A program made the translations under genes and the position numbers. Shown here one piece after another: positions 6,547 to 15,213 of a stretch of 32,871 nt of DNA. Every line of letters begins with the position of its first letter. The first letter of the stretch is position 1. The stretch lies in the NCBI GenBank assembly GCA_947363565.1, contig CANAPP010000036.1, positions 1-32,871 on the forward strand. The letters run 5' to 3'. Source of the DNA: an uncultured Lachnospiraceae bacterium. GTDB lineage: Bacteria > Bacillota > Clostridia > Lachnospirales > Lachnospiraceae. The notes beneath the pieces are model-generated. The model was not told where the DNA came from. It did no database searches and saw only the letters and a program-made list of their open reading frames with translations.

Positions 6547-8214
6547 ATGGGAAAGTCAATTAAAAGATCTGTATGGATAAGGGTGATTGTAATTCTCGTT
6601 GTAGTTGTTATCAGTGCGGTTTTTACAGTCAACGGCGTAAGGAAGATCAGAGTAGCCAGCCGTAACACGGAGAAGGCGACGGAGATCCACAAATTAGCAC
6701 TGGCAGGAGAGAAAGCGCATTTTAGCTGGATTGAAAATCTTAGTTCTTCGATCAATCTCGGTACGGATTTTACCGGGAGTACGGATTTTACGGCCTGTGA
6801 CTTGGGAAAATGGCTCTATGGGGATAGGTCAGCCATTGAGGATCAGGAGATAACTGCGCTCATGGACGAGATGATCCCGATCCATGAAGCAATTCATGAG
6901 TCAGCGGTGGAGATCCTTGAGCTGAACAAAACCAATCATCAGAAAGCACAGGAGATGTACCTGAATGAGACGAAGGTAAATGTCAGCAAGCTGGTAGGTG
7001 TTTTAGACAAGGTTATTGAGATCAGCGAGGCTGATACGGTAACTTATCAGACGACGCTTCAGCGCGCGATCACCGCGACAACAGCTGTTACGGTTGTTTC
7101 ATTTATCATTAATATCATCGCATGTCTGTCACTGGTTACATACGTGATGTCAAGGATTGTCCGCCCGATCCAGATTATCACTGCGAACAGTCAGCTTCTT
7201 TCCCAGGGTAAGCTTGACTTTGAGATTGACGTGCCGAATAAGGACGAGATTGGTATACTGGCAGGAAGCCTTAACCAGGCGGCGAAGACGCTTTCGATGT
7301 ATATCTCGGATATCTCAGTGAACCTGAATGCGATCGCCAGGGGCGATTTGACGACAGAGGCGGCGGATTTTGAATATGTTGGCGATTTTATTGAGATCCG
7401 TACTTCGACAGACGTGATACTTAAGCAGCTCAATGAGACAATGGCACAGATCCAGACGGTGGCTGTCCAGGTAGGAAACGGCGCTGATCAGGTTTCCAGC
7501 GGCGCACAGGCTCTGGCACAGGGTGCGACGGAGCAGGCAAATGAGATTGATAACCTGGTAAATACCGTGAATCTTGTCTCTGAGCAGATTAATGATAATG
7601 CACAGAGCGCCAACACAACAAGTACACAGGTCAGCCAGGTGGGCGAGCAGATCGAGCAGTGCAACCAGCAGATGCATGAGATGTCACACGCGATGGATAA
7701 CATCAGCAGTTGCTCTAATGAGATTGGCCACATCATCAAGACGATTGAGGATATCGCTTTCCAGACAAATATCTTAGCGCTGAATGCGGCAGTTGAGGCT
7801 GCACGCGCGGGTACGGCAGGAAAAGGATTTGCTGTTGTTGCGGATGAAGTACGTAATCTTGCGGCGAAGAGCGGTGAGGCGGCGAAGAGTACGTCTAAGC
7901 TGATCGAGGAGACGCTGCGTGCGGTGGATAACGGTGTACAGCTTACAGAATCCACACAGAAGGCACTCAGCGAAGTTGTAGTAGGTGCGCAGGAAGTAGT
8001 CGCGCAGGTAACGGAGATTTCCAGGGCGTCCGTGAAGCAGGCAGATTCCATCGGTGGAATCAGCGAGGGAATTTCACAGATTTCCAGTGTAGTCCAGACA
8101 AACTCTGCAAGCTCCGAGGAGAGTGCGGCCGCGAGCGAGGAGCTTTCCAGCCAGTCCCAGGTGCTGCGTGACCTGCTGTCTAAGTTTAAGCTTAAAACTT
8201 CAGGTTTATATTAA
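6547..8214 (+). CDS. Methyl-accepting chemotaxis protein with extracytoplasmic CZB-type sensor
   Basis: 555 aa transmembrane chemoreceptor. TM1 is at about 9-28 and TM2 at about 178-200, enclosing a helical sensor domain of about 150 residues. That domain carries the chemoreceptor zinc-binding (CZB) signature with exact spacing: His58-x2-Trp61, Cys84-x-Leu-Gly87-Lys-Trp89, then His113-x3-His117. HAMP follows (about 200-255), then the signalling coiled coil with its highly conserved hairpin ([19 protein letters not shown] and [20 protein letters not shown], about 400-440), which contacts CheA/CheW. There is no C-terminal CheR/CheB pentapeptide. CZB domains commonly bind zinc and respond to zinc, pH or hypochlorous acid, and many are cytoplasmic; placement between two TM helices is less usual. 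It is a monocistronic unit flanked by terminators, inserted in a housekeeping cluster. Confidence 0.92.
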   Translation: MGKSIKRSVWIRVIVILVVVVISAVFTVNGVRKIRVASRNTEKATEIHKLALAGEKAHFSWIENLSSSINLGTDFTGSTDFTACDLGKWLYGDRSAIEDQEITALMDEMIPIHEAIHESAVEILELNKTNHQKAQEMYLNETKVNVSKLVGVLDKVIEISEADTVTYQTTLQRAITATTAVTVVSFIINIIACLSLVTYVMSRIVRPIQIITANSQLLSQGKLDFEIDVPNKDEIGILAGSLNQAAKTLSMYISDISVNLNAIARGDLTTEAADFEYVGDFIEIRTSTDVILKQLNETMAQIQTVAVQVGNGADQVSSGAQALAQGATEQANEIDNLVNTVNLVSEQINDNAQSANTTSTQVSQVGEQIEQCNQQMHEMSHAMDNISSCSNEIGHIIKTIEDIAFQTNILALNAAVEAARAGTAGKGFAVVADEVRNLAAKSGEAAKSTSKLIEETLRAVDNGVQLTESTQKALSEVVVGAQEVVAQVTEISRASVKQADSIGGISEGISQISSVVQTNSASSEESAAASEELSSQSQVLRDLLSKFKLKTSGLY

Positions 8215-8233
8215 TATAGTACGTAGTATGAAA

Positions 8234-8276
8234 AAGCAAGGCTTGTGTCCTCTTCGGAGGGCGCAGGCTTTTTTTC
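8234..8276 (+). terminator. Rho-independent terminator after the chemoreceptor gene
   Basis: A long stem with UUCG tetraloop: AAGGCTTGTGTCCTC (8238-8252) pairs with GAGGGCGCAGGCTT (8257-8270), including several G-U pairs, and runs into TTTTTTT. Confidence 0.9.
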
Positions 8277-8352
8277 GGATGCCGGGAGCGCGCAGACAGC
8301 AACAGACCGGAGGGTATGGTATCTAGTTTAGGTATATTTTTTTTAATAGATA

Positions 8353-8381
8353 TTGATTTTTACAGTAAGGTCTAGTAGAAT
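8353..8381 (+). promoter_or_regulatory. Sigma-A promoter of plsX
   Basis: TTGATT (8353-8358), 17 bp spacer, TAGAAT (8376-8381). The expected transcription start is near 8388, inside the inverted repeat that precedes the plsX ribosome binding site. Confidence 0.65.
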
Positions 8382-8384
8382 GAA

Positions 8385-8399
8385 CCTAGCAATGCTAGG
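8385..8399 (+). promoter_or_regulatory. Inverted repeat at the plsX start of transcription and RBS
   Basis: CCTAGC-AAT-GCTAGG is a perfect six-base-pair inverted repeat with a three-base spacer. It covers the predicted +1 and its right arm runs into the AGGAGGG ribosome binding site. It may be an operator for a lipid-synthesis regulator. It does not match the FapR consensus I know. A 3-nt loop could also form an RNA hairpin masking the RBS. Confidence 0.45.
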
Positions 8400-8409
8400 A
8401 GGGAGAAAG

Positions 8410-9420
8410 ATGACAGAGATAACGAACATAGCGCTTGACGCTATGGGAGGGGACAATGCTCCGGCAGAGATTGTAAAAGGTGCTGTTGAGGCTGTTGAGA
8501 AGGAGCCTGCGATGAAAGTGTTCCTGATCGGGATACAGGAGGCCATCGAGAAGGAGCTGATCAAGTATCAGTATAATAAATCCCAGATAGAGGTGGTGCA
8601 TGCATCCGAGGTCATTGAGACAGCTGAGCCGCCGGTGAATGCGATCCGGGGGAAGAAGGATTCCTCTATGGTTGTGGGGATGAAGATGGTCAAAAACAAA
8701 GCGGCAGATGCGTTTGTATCTGCGGGAAGCTCCGGGGCGATCCTTGTCGGCGGACAGGTGATCGTAGGCAGGATCAAGGGAGTAGAGCGTCCGCCGCTTG
8801 CGCCGCTGATTCCTACGGAGAAAGGAGTGACGCTCCTGATCGACTGCGGGGCGAATGTGGATGCCAGGCCGTCACACCTTGTGCAGTTCGCCAAGATGGG
8901 TTCGATCTATATGGAGAATGTCCTTGGCATCAGTAACCCGAAGGTAGGGATCGTGAACATCGGGGCAGAGGAAGATAAGGGCAATGCGCTGGTAAAAGAG
9001 ACGTTTCCGCTCTTGAAGGAACAAAAAGATATCCGCTTTATCGGCAGTGTAGAGGCCAGGGAGATTCCTCACGGGCAGGCGGATGTTGTCGTGTGCGAGG
9101 CATTTGCCGGGAATATCATCCTGAAGCTCTATGAAGGTGTCGGGGCGGTGCTTGTTGGCAAGATCAAGGAAGGCATGATGGCTACGCTCAGGAGCAAGCT
9201 TGGTGCGCTTCTTGTGAAGCCGGCGCTTAAGCAGACACTTAAGCAGTTTGATGCCAGTGAGTATGGCGGAGCGCCTCTGTTAGGGCTTAACGGCCTTGTG
9301 GTGAAGACCCACGGAAGTTCCAAATCAAAGGAAGTGTGCAATACCCTTTTGCAGTGCGTAACATTTAAGCAGCAGAAAATCAATGAAAAGATCAGAGAGT
9401 GTATTCAGACGGATGCATAG
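8410..9420 (+). CDS. plsX: Phosphate acyltransferase PlsX
   Basis: 336 aa from the ATG at 8410, preceded by AGGAGGGAGAAAG. An upstream in-frame ATG at 8353 lies within the promoter and is rejected. PlsX transfers the acyl group from acyl-ACP to phosphate, giving acyl-phosphate for PlsY in the first step of phosphatidic acid synthesis. Family features: N-terminal NIALDAMGGDNAP, VSAGSSGAILVGG (about 98-110), PTEKGVTLLIDCGANVD, and VVCEAFAGNIILKLYEG near the C-terminus. Length is normal. acpP follows 36 bp downstream, so the acyl carrier and the enzyme that uses acyl-ACP are co-expressed. Confidence 0.96.
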   Translation: MTEITNIALDAMGGDNAPAEIVKGAVEAVEKEPAMKVFLIGIQEAIEKELIKYQYNKSQIEVVHASEVIETAEPPVNAIRGKKDSSMVVGMKMVKNKAADAFVSAGSSGAILVGGQVIVGRIKGVERPPLAPLIPTEKGVTLLIDCGANVDARPSHLVQFAKMGSIYMENVLGISNPKVGIVNIGAEEDKGNALVKETFPLLKEQKDIRFIGSVEAREIPHGQADVVVCEAFAGNIILKLYEGVGAVLVGKIKEGMMATLRSKLGALLVKPALKQTLKQFDASEYGGAPLLGLNGLVVKTHGSSKSKEVCNTLLQCVTFKQQKINEKIRECIQTDA

Positions 9421-9456
9421 ATCCGCCGACAATAAAAAGGAAAAGGAGAAAGAGAT

Positions 9457-9693
9457 ATGGAATTTGAAAAGCTACAGGATATTATTGCAGATGTAATGAA
9501 CATTGAGGACAAAGATATTATTACTATGGATACTACTTTTGTGGATGATCTGGGGGCAGATTCCCTGGATATCTTTCAGATTATTATGGGTATAGAAGAG
9601 ACCTTTGATATTGAGATCGATAATGAAGAAGCGGAGAAGATCGCTACCGTAGGAGACGCTGCGGAGCAGATCCGTAATGCGACCAACGATTAG
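9457..9693 (+). CDS. acpP: Acyl carrier protein
   Basis: 78 aa acidic protein that carries acyl chains on a 4'-phosphopantetheine arm in fatty-acid and phospholipid synthesis. The attachment site is Ser36 in DLGADSLDIFQI. The sequence is the compact four-helix type with no extra domains. It is preceded by AAAAGGAGAAAG, forms an operon with plsX, and ends at a terminator before rnc. Confidence 0.96.
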   Translation: MEFEKLQDIIADVMNIEDKDIITMDTTFVDDLGADSLDIFQIIMGIEETFDIEIDNEEAEKIATVGDAAEQIRNATND

Positions 9694-9708
9694 GCATGGT
9701 TTTGGTGT

Positions 9709-9735
9709 GAAAAAGCCCTGACGGGCTTTTTCATT
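9709..9735 (+). terminator. Rho-independent terminator after acpP
   Basis: AAAAAGCCC-TGAC-GGGCTTTTT, a perfect tetraloop hairpin ending in a T-run, separates plsX-acpP from rnc-smc-ftsY. Its compact form suggests possible partial read-through into rnc. Confidence 0.88.
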
Positions 9736-9783
9736 TTGATAGATATTTAACGTGTTTTCCCAAATATTACAGAAAGGATCATA

Positions 9784-10479
9784 ATGAACAGAGAGTTAAA
9801 AAAATTAGAAGAAAAGATAGGGTACCGGTTTCAGAAGTTTACGCTGTTAAAGAAAGCAATGATTCACAGCTCCTATGCGAACGAGATGCATCTGCCGAAA
9901 TATGAGTGCAACGAGAGGCTGGAATTTCTCGGAGATGCTGTGCTTGAACTGATTTCAAGCGAATTTCTCTTTTTTGATGAGAGCAGGATGCAGGAGGGTG
10001 ATCTGACAAAGCTTCGGGCAAGTATGGTCTGCGAGCCGACTCTGGCTTTCTGTGCGCGCCAGTTTGAGCTGGGCGAATATCTTCTGCTTGGGAAAGGCGA
10101 GGAGGCTACCGGGGGGCGTCTGAGGGATTCAGTTGTGTCGGATGCTTTGGAGGCGCTTATCGGGGCAATCTATATCGACGGTGGTTTTGCTAGTGCAAAA
10201 GAGTTTATTATGAAATTTGTGCTGAACGACCTTGAAAACCGCAAGCTCTTTTATGATAGCAAGACTATCTTACAGGAAACTGTCCAGGCTAATTTCAAGG
10301 AAGGGCTCCAGTACCGTCTCATCGACGAGAAAGGGCCTGATCATAATAAGTCGTTTTCTTCGGCTGTCTATATCGGGGACAGGCGGTACGGCACGGGCGA
10401 AGGGAGGACCAAAAAAGCCGCGGAGCAGGAAGCTGCATACCAGAGCATACTGATGCTCAGGGAAAAGAAGATAAAGTAG
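9784..10479 (+). CDS. rnc: Ribonuclease III
   Basis: 231 aa double-strand-specific endoribonuclease that processes rRNA precursors and structured RNAs. The RNase III signature ERLEFLGDAVLEL spans about 44-56, with its catalytic acidic residues. The second catalytic Asp/Glu cluster is in VSDALEALIGAIYIDGG (about 118-134). A C-terminal double-stranded RNA-binding domain runs from about 157 to 228, ending in GRTKKAAEQEAA. The start follows GAAAGGATC. The smc start is 7 bp after the stop, so the two are co-transcribed. No clear promoter is visible between the acpP terminator and this gene. Confidence 0.97.
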   Translation: MNRELKKLEEKIGYRFQKFTLLKKAMIHSSYANEMHLPKYECNERLEFLGDAVLELISSEFLFFDESRMQEGDLTKLRASMVCEPTLAFCARQFELGEYLLLGKGEEATGGRLRDSVVSDALEALIGAIYIDGGFASAKEFIMKFVLNDLENRKLFYDSKTILQETVQANFKEGLQYRLIDEKGPDHNKSFSSAVYIGDRRYGTGEGRTKKAAEQEAAYQSILMLREKKIK

Positions 10480-10486
10480 GTGCAGG

Positions 10487-13400
10487 ATGTATTTAAAATG
10501 TATAGAAGTGCAGGGGTTTAAGTCCTTTGCCCATAAGTTAAGATTTGACTTCCACAACGGGATCACCGGCATTGTGGGGCCGAACGGCAGCGGCAAGAGC
10601 AACGTCGCTGACGCGGTGCGCTGGGTGCTTGGTGAGCAGCGGGTCAGGCAGCTCCGTGGTGGAAGCATGCAGGATGTGATCTTTTCCGGAACGGAGAACC
10701 GAAGGCCGTTAAGCTATGCCTCCGTGGCGATCACTCTTGATAATTCTGACCACCAGCTTCCGATCGAATACGAGGAAGTGACGGTGGCGAGGAAGCTGTA
10801 CCGTTCCGGCGAGAGTGAATATCTGATCAACGGGAGTGTGTGCAGGCTCAAGGATGTCAACGAACTGTTCTATGATACGGGTATCGGCAAAGAAGGTTAT
10901 TCCATCATCGGCCAGGGCCAGATCGACAAGATCTTAAGCGGAAAGCCAGAGGAGCGCCGGGAGCTTTTTGACGAGGCGGCGGGGATCGTGAAGTTCAAGC
11001 GCCGGAAGAATATGTCGGTGAAAAAGCTGGAAGATGAGCGCCAGAACCTTCTCCGGGTAAATGATATCCTGGCGGAGCTTGAAAAGCAAAGAGGGCCTTT
11101 GGAGCGCCAGTCGGAGAAGGCCAGGGAATTTTTAAAGAAAAAAGAGGAGCTTAAGACTTACGATATCAATATGTTCCTCCTTGAGACAGCGCGCATCGGG
11201 GAGCACATCACTTCCCTGGAGGGAAAGATTAAGGATACTGCGGAAGAGCTTGAGGGTGCCGGCAGACAGTATGACGGCATGAAGCAGGAGTACGAGACGG
11301 TGGAAGAGCAGGTGGATCTGATTGATGAGTCCATCGAGCGGGCGAAGAGCCAACTCAATGAGACGACGATGTTAAAGCAGCAGCTTGAGAACCAGATTGC
11401 CCTGCTCAAGGAGCAGATCCACAGTGCGCGGATGAATGATGAGCATTACGAGCAGCGGGCGGAGACGATAGAGACAGAGGTTTCCGAGCGGGAAGAAAAG
11501 CTTTCAGAGTTTGAAAAAGAGCGGACATTGATTCACGGGCAGCTTGGGGAGAGCCGGAGCCTGGAGAACAGTGCCAGAGAAGAACTGATCGCTGTGCAGA
11601 CACGCATCGCCACATATACCGCGGACATCGAGAAAAATAAAGCGGACATCATGGAGCTTCTGAATAACCGTGCGTCCACTAAAGCAAAGATCCAGAAATA
11701 TGATACCATGCTTGAGCAGATCCAGGTGAGGAAAAGCCAGCTCAACCAGCGCGTGCTAGAGGCCGAGATCCAGGCCGAGGGAGAGGAGGCTCTCCTTTCG
11801 GAGTACGAGGAAGAACTGAAGGTGGTGTCCGGGGAGATTGTCGCTCTCACGGAAGAGAGCAGTCGGTATGAGGAGAAGATTGAGCATATCCAGAAGCTTT
11901 TATCCCGGCAGACGGAGCAGTTTCGGATCGGGCAGACGGCTTACCACCGGGAGGAATCAAGGCTTGAGTCTTTAAAAAATATTACGGAGCGCTATGACGG
12001 CTATGGCAACAGCATCCGCAGGGTGATGGACCGGCGGGACAAGGAAAAGGGACTTTTGGGCGTCGTAGCGGATATTATAAAGGTAGAGAAGGATTATGAG
12101 GTCGCCGTAGAGACGGCGCTTGGGGGAAATATCCAAAATATTGTCACGGCAGACGAGGACACGGCCAAGCGTATGATCCAGTATTTGAAGCAGAATAAAT
12201 TCGGGCGCGCCACATTTCTTCCTCTCACCGCCCTTAAGACTTATGGGGGGATTGGCCGGCCGGAGGCGCTTAAGGAAGAGGGCGTTGTGGGTACCGCGGA
12301 CAGTCTGGTAAAGGTGGAAGACAGATATAAAGGGCTTGCCGCCTATCTGCTCGGGCGGACTCTTGTGGTAGACCATATCGATCATGGGATTGCTATTGCC
12401 AGGAAATATCGGCAGTCTATCCGAATCGTGACCCTGGAGGGAGAGTTGATCAATCCGGGAGGCTCCATGACCGGAGGTGCCTTTAAAAACTCCAGCAATC
12501 TCTTAAGCAGGCGGCGGGAGATTGAGGAATTTGAACAGACGGTCAGACAGCTCAAGCGGGAGATGGACGAGCTTGAGGCGGAGTCAGAGACATTAAGGAG
12601 CGAGCGCGCCGGGTACTACGACCAGATTGAAGTGGTGAAGCAGAAGCTTCAGAAAGCATACGTGATCCAGAATACGGCGAAGATGAATATCGAACAGGCG
12701 AAGGCGAAGATCCGTGCGGCGAAGAATATGTCAAATGATATCCGCGAGGAGGGCAGGCAGCTTGAAAGTCAGATTACGGATATCATGGACAATCAGGAAT
12801 CCATTAGCGTGGAGCTTGACACTTCAGAGCAGTTAGAGGCTGACCTTTCCCTTAAGGTGGAGGAAGAGCAGACAAAACTTGATGCCGAACGGGAGATCGA
12901 GGCGGCGAAGCAGAAAGAGACAGAGGAGCTTCATCTTGCCTGTGCGGGATTGGAACAGAGATACGAATTCGCCTCCCAGAATGTGACACGTATCCGGGAG
13001 GAGCTTTTAAAGTTCCACGAGGAGATGAAGGAGCTTGAGGAAAATAAAGGCGGTACCTCCAAAGAGATCCAGGAGAAGGAGGAAAAGATCGCCGACCTTA
13101 GAAAGACGATAGAGGATTCCGGTGAGCTCTTTATCGAGATCGGCCAGGAGATTGAAAAGTTCAAGGCGCAGCGTGAAGACCTTAACCAGAAGCATAAAGC
13201 ATTTTTACAGAAGCGGGAAGATCTCGCGAAAACGATGTCGGAGCTTGACAAAGAGGTGTTTCGGTTAGAGAGCCAGAAGGAAAGCTACGAAGAGGCATCT
13301 CAAAAGCAGATCAACTATATGTGGGAAGAGTACGAGCTTACTTACAACCGGGCGTTGGAGCTTCGCAATGAGAATCTTACGGACCTGTCCCAGATGAAAA

Positions 13401-14047
13401 AGCGCATTCAGGAGATCAGGAGTGAGATCAAGGCGTTAGGCGACGTGAATGTCAATGCTATCGAGGATTTCAAAAGCGTGTCCGAGCGGTATGATTTCCT
13501 CAAGGGGCAGCATGAAGATCTGGTAGAGGCAGAGGAAACCCTTGAGAAGATCATCGAGGAGCTTGACGTTGCCATGCGCAGGCAGTTCGCAGAACAGTTC
13601 GCGCGTATTTCCAGAGAGTTTGACCAGGTGTTCAAGGAATTGTTCGGCGGAGGAAAAGGGACGCTTGAGCTTATGGAGGATGAGGATATCCTGGAGGCGG
13701 GGATCAAGATCATCGCCCAGCCGCCGGGAAAGAAGCTTCAGAATATGATGCAGCTCTCTGGCGGGGAAAAGGCGCTGACGGCGATCGCGCTCCTCTTTGC
13801 TATCCAGAACTTAAAGCCGTCGCCGTTCTGCCTTTTGGATGAGATTGAGGCGGCGCTGGACGATAACAATGTCACCCGGTTCGCAAAATATCTGCATAAG
13901 CTGACAAAGAGCACGCAGTTTATCGTCATCACCCACAGGCGGGGGACGATGACGGCGGCGGACCGGCTGTATGGAATCACGATGCAGGAAAAGGGCGTGT
14001 CGACATTGGTATCCGTAAGTCTTTTGGAGGACGAACTGGATAAGTAA
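10487..14047 (+). CDS. smc: Chromosome segregation protein SMC
   Basis: 1186 aa ATPase that, with ScpA and ScpB, organises and segregates the chromosome. N-terminal head: Walker A GPNGSGKS (31-38). Long coiled coils run from about 170 to 510 and 670 to 1020. The hinge lies at about 520-665 (GLLGVVADII to GGSMTGGAF). C-terminal head: signature LSGGEKALTAIALLFA (about 1090-1105) and Walker B CLLDEIEAALDD (about 1116-1127). All motifs are intact and length is normal. There is only a weak ribosome binding site (GTGCAGG), so expression may depend on coupling to rnc, whose stop is 7 bp upstream. scpA and scpB are not in the window. Confidence 0.97.
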   Translation: MYLKCIEVQGFKSFAHKLRFDFHNGITGIVGPNGSGKSNVADAVRWVLGEQRVRQLRGGSMQDVIFSGTENRRPLSYASVAITLDNSDHQLPIEYEEVTVARKLYRSGESEYLINGSVCRLKDVNELFYDTGIGKEGYSIIGQGQIDKILSGKPEERRELFDEAAGIVKFKRRKNMSVKKLEDERQNLLRVNDILAELEKQRGPLERQSEKAREFLKKKEELKTYDINMFLLETARIGEHITSLEGKIKDTAEELEGAGRQYDGMKQEYETVEEQVDLIDESIERAKSQLNETTMLKQQLENQIALLKEQIHSARMNDEHYEQRAETIETEVSEREEKLSEFEKERTLIHGQLGESRSLENSAREELIAVQTRIATYTADIEKNKADIMELLNNRASTKAKIQKYDTMLEQIQVRKSQLNQRVLEAEIQAEGEEALLSEYEEELKVVSGEIVALTEESSRYEEKIEHIQKLLSRQTEQFRIGQTAYHREESRLESLKNITERYDGYGNSIRRVMDRRDKEKGLLGVVADIIKVEKDYEVAVETALGGNIQNIVTADEDTAKRMIQYLKQNKFGRATFLPLTALKTYGGIGRPEALKEEGVVGTADSLVKVEDRYKGLAAYLLGRTLVVDHIDHGIAIARKYRQSIRIVTLEGELINPGGSMTGGAFKNSSNLLSRRREIEEFEQTVRQLKREMDELEAESETLRSERAGYYDQIEVVKQKLQKAYVIQNTAKMNIEQAKAKIRAAKNMSNDIREEGRQLESQITDIMDNQESISVELDTSEQLEADLSLKVEEEQTKLDAEREIEAAKQKETEELHLACAGLEQRYEFASQNVTRIREELLKFHEEMKELEENKGGTSKEIQEKEEKIADLRKTIEDSGELFIEIGQEIEKFKAQREDLNQKHKAFLQKREDLAKTMSELDKEVFRLESQKESYEEASQKQINYMWEEYELTYNRALELRNENLTDLSQMKKRIQEIRSEIKALGDVNVNAIEDFKSVSERYDFLKGQHEDLVEAEETLEKIIEELDVAMRRQFAEQFARISREFDQVFKELFGGGKGTLELMEDEDILEAGIKIIAQPPGKKLQNMMQLSGGEKALTAIALLFAIQNLKPSPFCLLDEIEAALDDNNVTRFAKYLHKLTKSTQFIVITHRRGTMTAADRLYGITMQEKGVSTLVSVSLLEDELDK

Positions 14048-14130
14048 TTTAGATTAGGGACAAACAGGTTACAAAGCGTGATGACCGATAGTGTGACAGA
14101 GAGATATAGATAGTGACAGGAGGCGTATAT

Positions 14131-15090
14131 ATGGCGGAAGAAGGATTTTTTAAACGGCTGATCTCTGGCCTTACGAAGACGAGGGATAATATTGTAAACA
14201 GCATGGACAGTATTTTTTCCGGCTTTTCCAATATTGACGAGGATTTTTACGAGGAGCTTGAGGAAGTCCTGATCATGGGGGACTTAGGCGTGCAGGCGAC
14301 TTATGATATTCTGGATGACCTGAAAAAGAAAGTGAAGGAGCGCCACATCAAGCAGCCTGCCGACTGCCGGGAGCTCCTGATCGAGAGTATCAGGGAGCAG
14401 ATGGAGGTAGGCGAGACAGCCTATGAGTTCGAGGAAAATACCTCGGTCGTGATGGTCATCGGCGTGAACGGCGTAGGCAAGACGACGACCATCGGGAAGC
14501 TTGCCGGGAAGCTTCGGGCCATGGATAAGAAAGTGATCATGGCGGCGGCGGATACATTCCGGGCGGCGGCAGGAGAGCAGCTCAAGGAGTGGGCCAACCG
14601 GGCGCAGGCTGAGCTTATCGGCGGCCAGGAGGGTTCTGACCCGGCGTCCGTTGTCTACGATGCGGTGGCGGCAGCGAAGGCAAGGCATGCGGACGTGCTT
14701 CTGTGCGACACGGCGGGGCGGCTCCACAATAAAAAGAACCTGATGGAAGAGCTAAAGAAGATGAACCGGATCATTGACCGGGAATTCCCGGGGGCGTTTC
14801 GGGAGACATTAGTCGTCCTTGACGCTACGACAGGGCAGAATGCGTTGCAGCAGGCCAGGGAGTTTGGTGAGGTGACGGACATTACCGGCATCGTCCTGAC
14901 AAAGATGGACGGGACGGCCAAGGGTGGGATCGCGGTTGCGATCCAGGCGGAACTTGGAATTCCGGTGAAATATATCGGTGTAGGTGAGAGTATTGACGAT
15001 CTGCAGAAATTTGACGCGGATAATTTTGTGAAGGCACTGTTTAGCGTGGATGAAAGGATCGCGGAGGAAAAAGAGGCTGCAGAAGAGTGA
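14131..15090 (+). CDS. ftsY: Signal recognition particle receptor FtsY
   Basis: 319 aa from the ATG at 14131, chosen over an in-frame start at 14113 because ACAGGAGG sits seven bases before it. FtsY is the membrane-associated SRP GTPase that delivers ribosome-nascent chain-SRP complexes to the Sec translocon. The short acidic N-terminus is typical of Firmicutes; the N domain is at about 15-95. G-domain motifs: GVNGVGKTTTIGKLAGK (G1), DTFRAAAGEQL (G2), DTAGRL (G3), TKMDGTAKGG (G4). It ends the rnc-smc-ftsY run. The often neighbouring ylxM-ffh pair does not follow. Confidence 0.96.
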   Translation: MAEEGFFKRLISGLTKTRDNIVNSMDSIFSGFSNIDEDFYEELEEVLIMGDLGVQATYDILDDLKKKVKERHIKQPADCRELLIESIREQMEVGETAYEFEENTSVVMVIGVNGVGKTTTIGKLAGKLRAMDKKVIMAAADTFRAAAGEQLKEWANRAQAELIGGQEGSDPASVVYDAVAAAKARHADVLLCDTAGRLHNKKNLMEELKKMNRIIDREFPGAFRETLVVLDATTGQNALQQAREFGEVTDITGIVLTKMDGTAKGGIAVAIQAELGIPVKYIGVGESIDDLQKFDADNFVKALFSVDERIAEEKEAAEE

Positions 15091-15213
15091 AGGGCTGCAG
15101 AATTTCACGCTTTGAGTGGGTACGCCTGTTGAGCGAGTGCCGGCAGAGCGCAGTATATTAAGGGAAAAATGCAGGAAAGATTTAGAGTATCTTGGAATCA
15201 GGAGGAATTAAGG

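Noticed and set aside
8316-8399. FapR operator upstream of plsX
   Set aside because: No TTAGTACCTGnTACTAA-like palindrome; the inverted repeat present has a different sequence.
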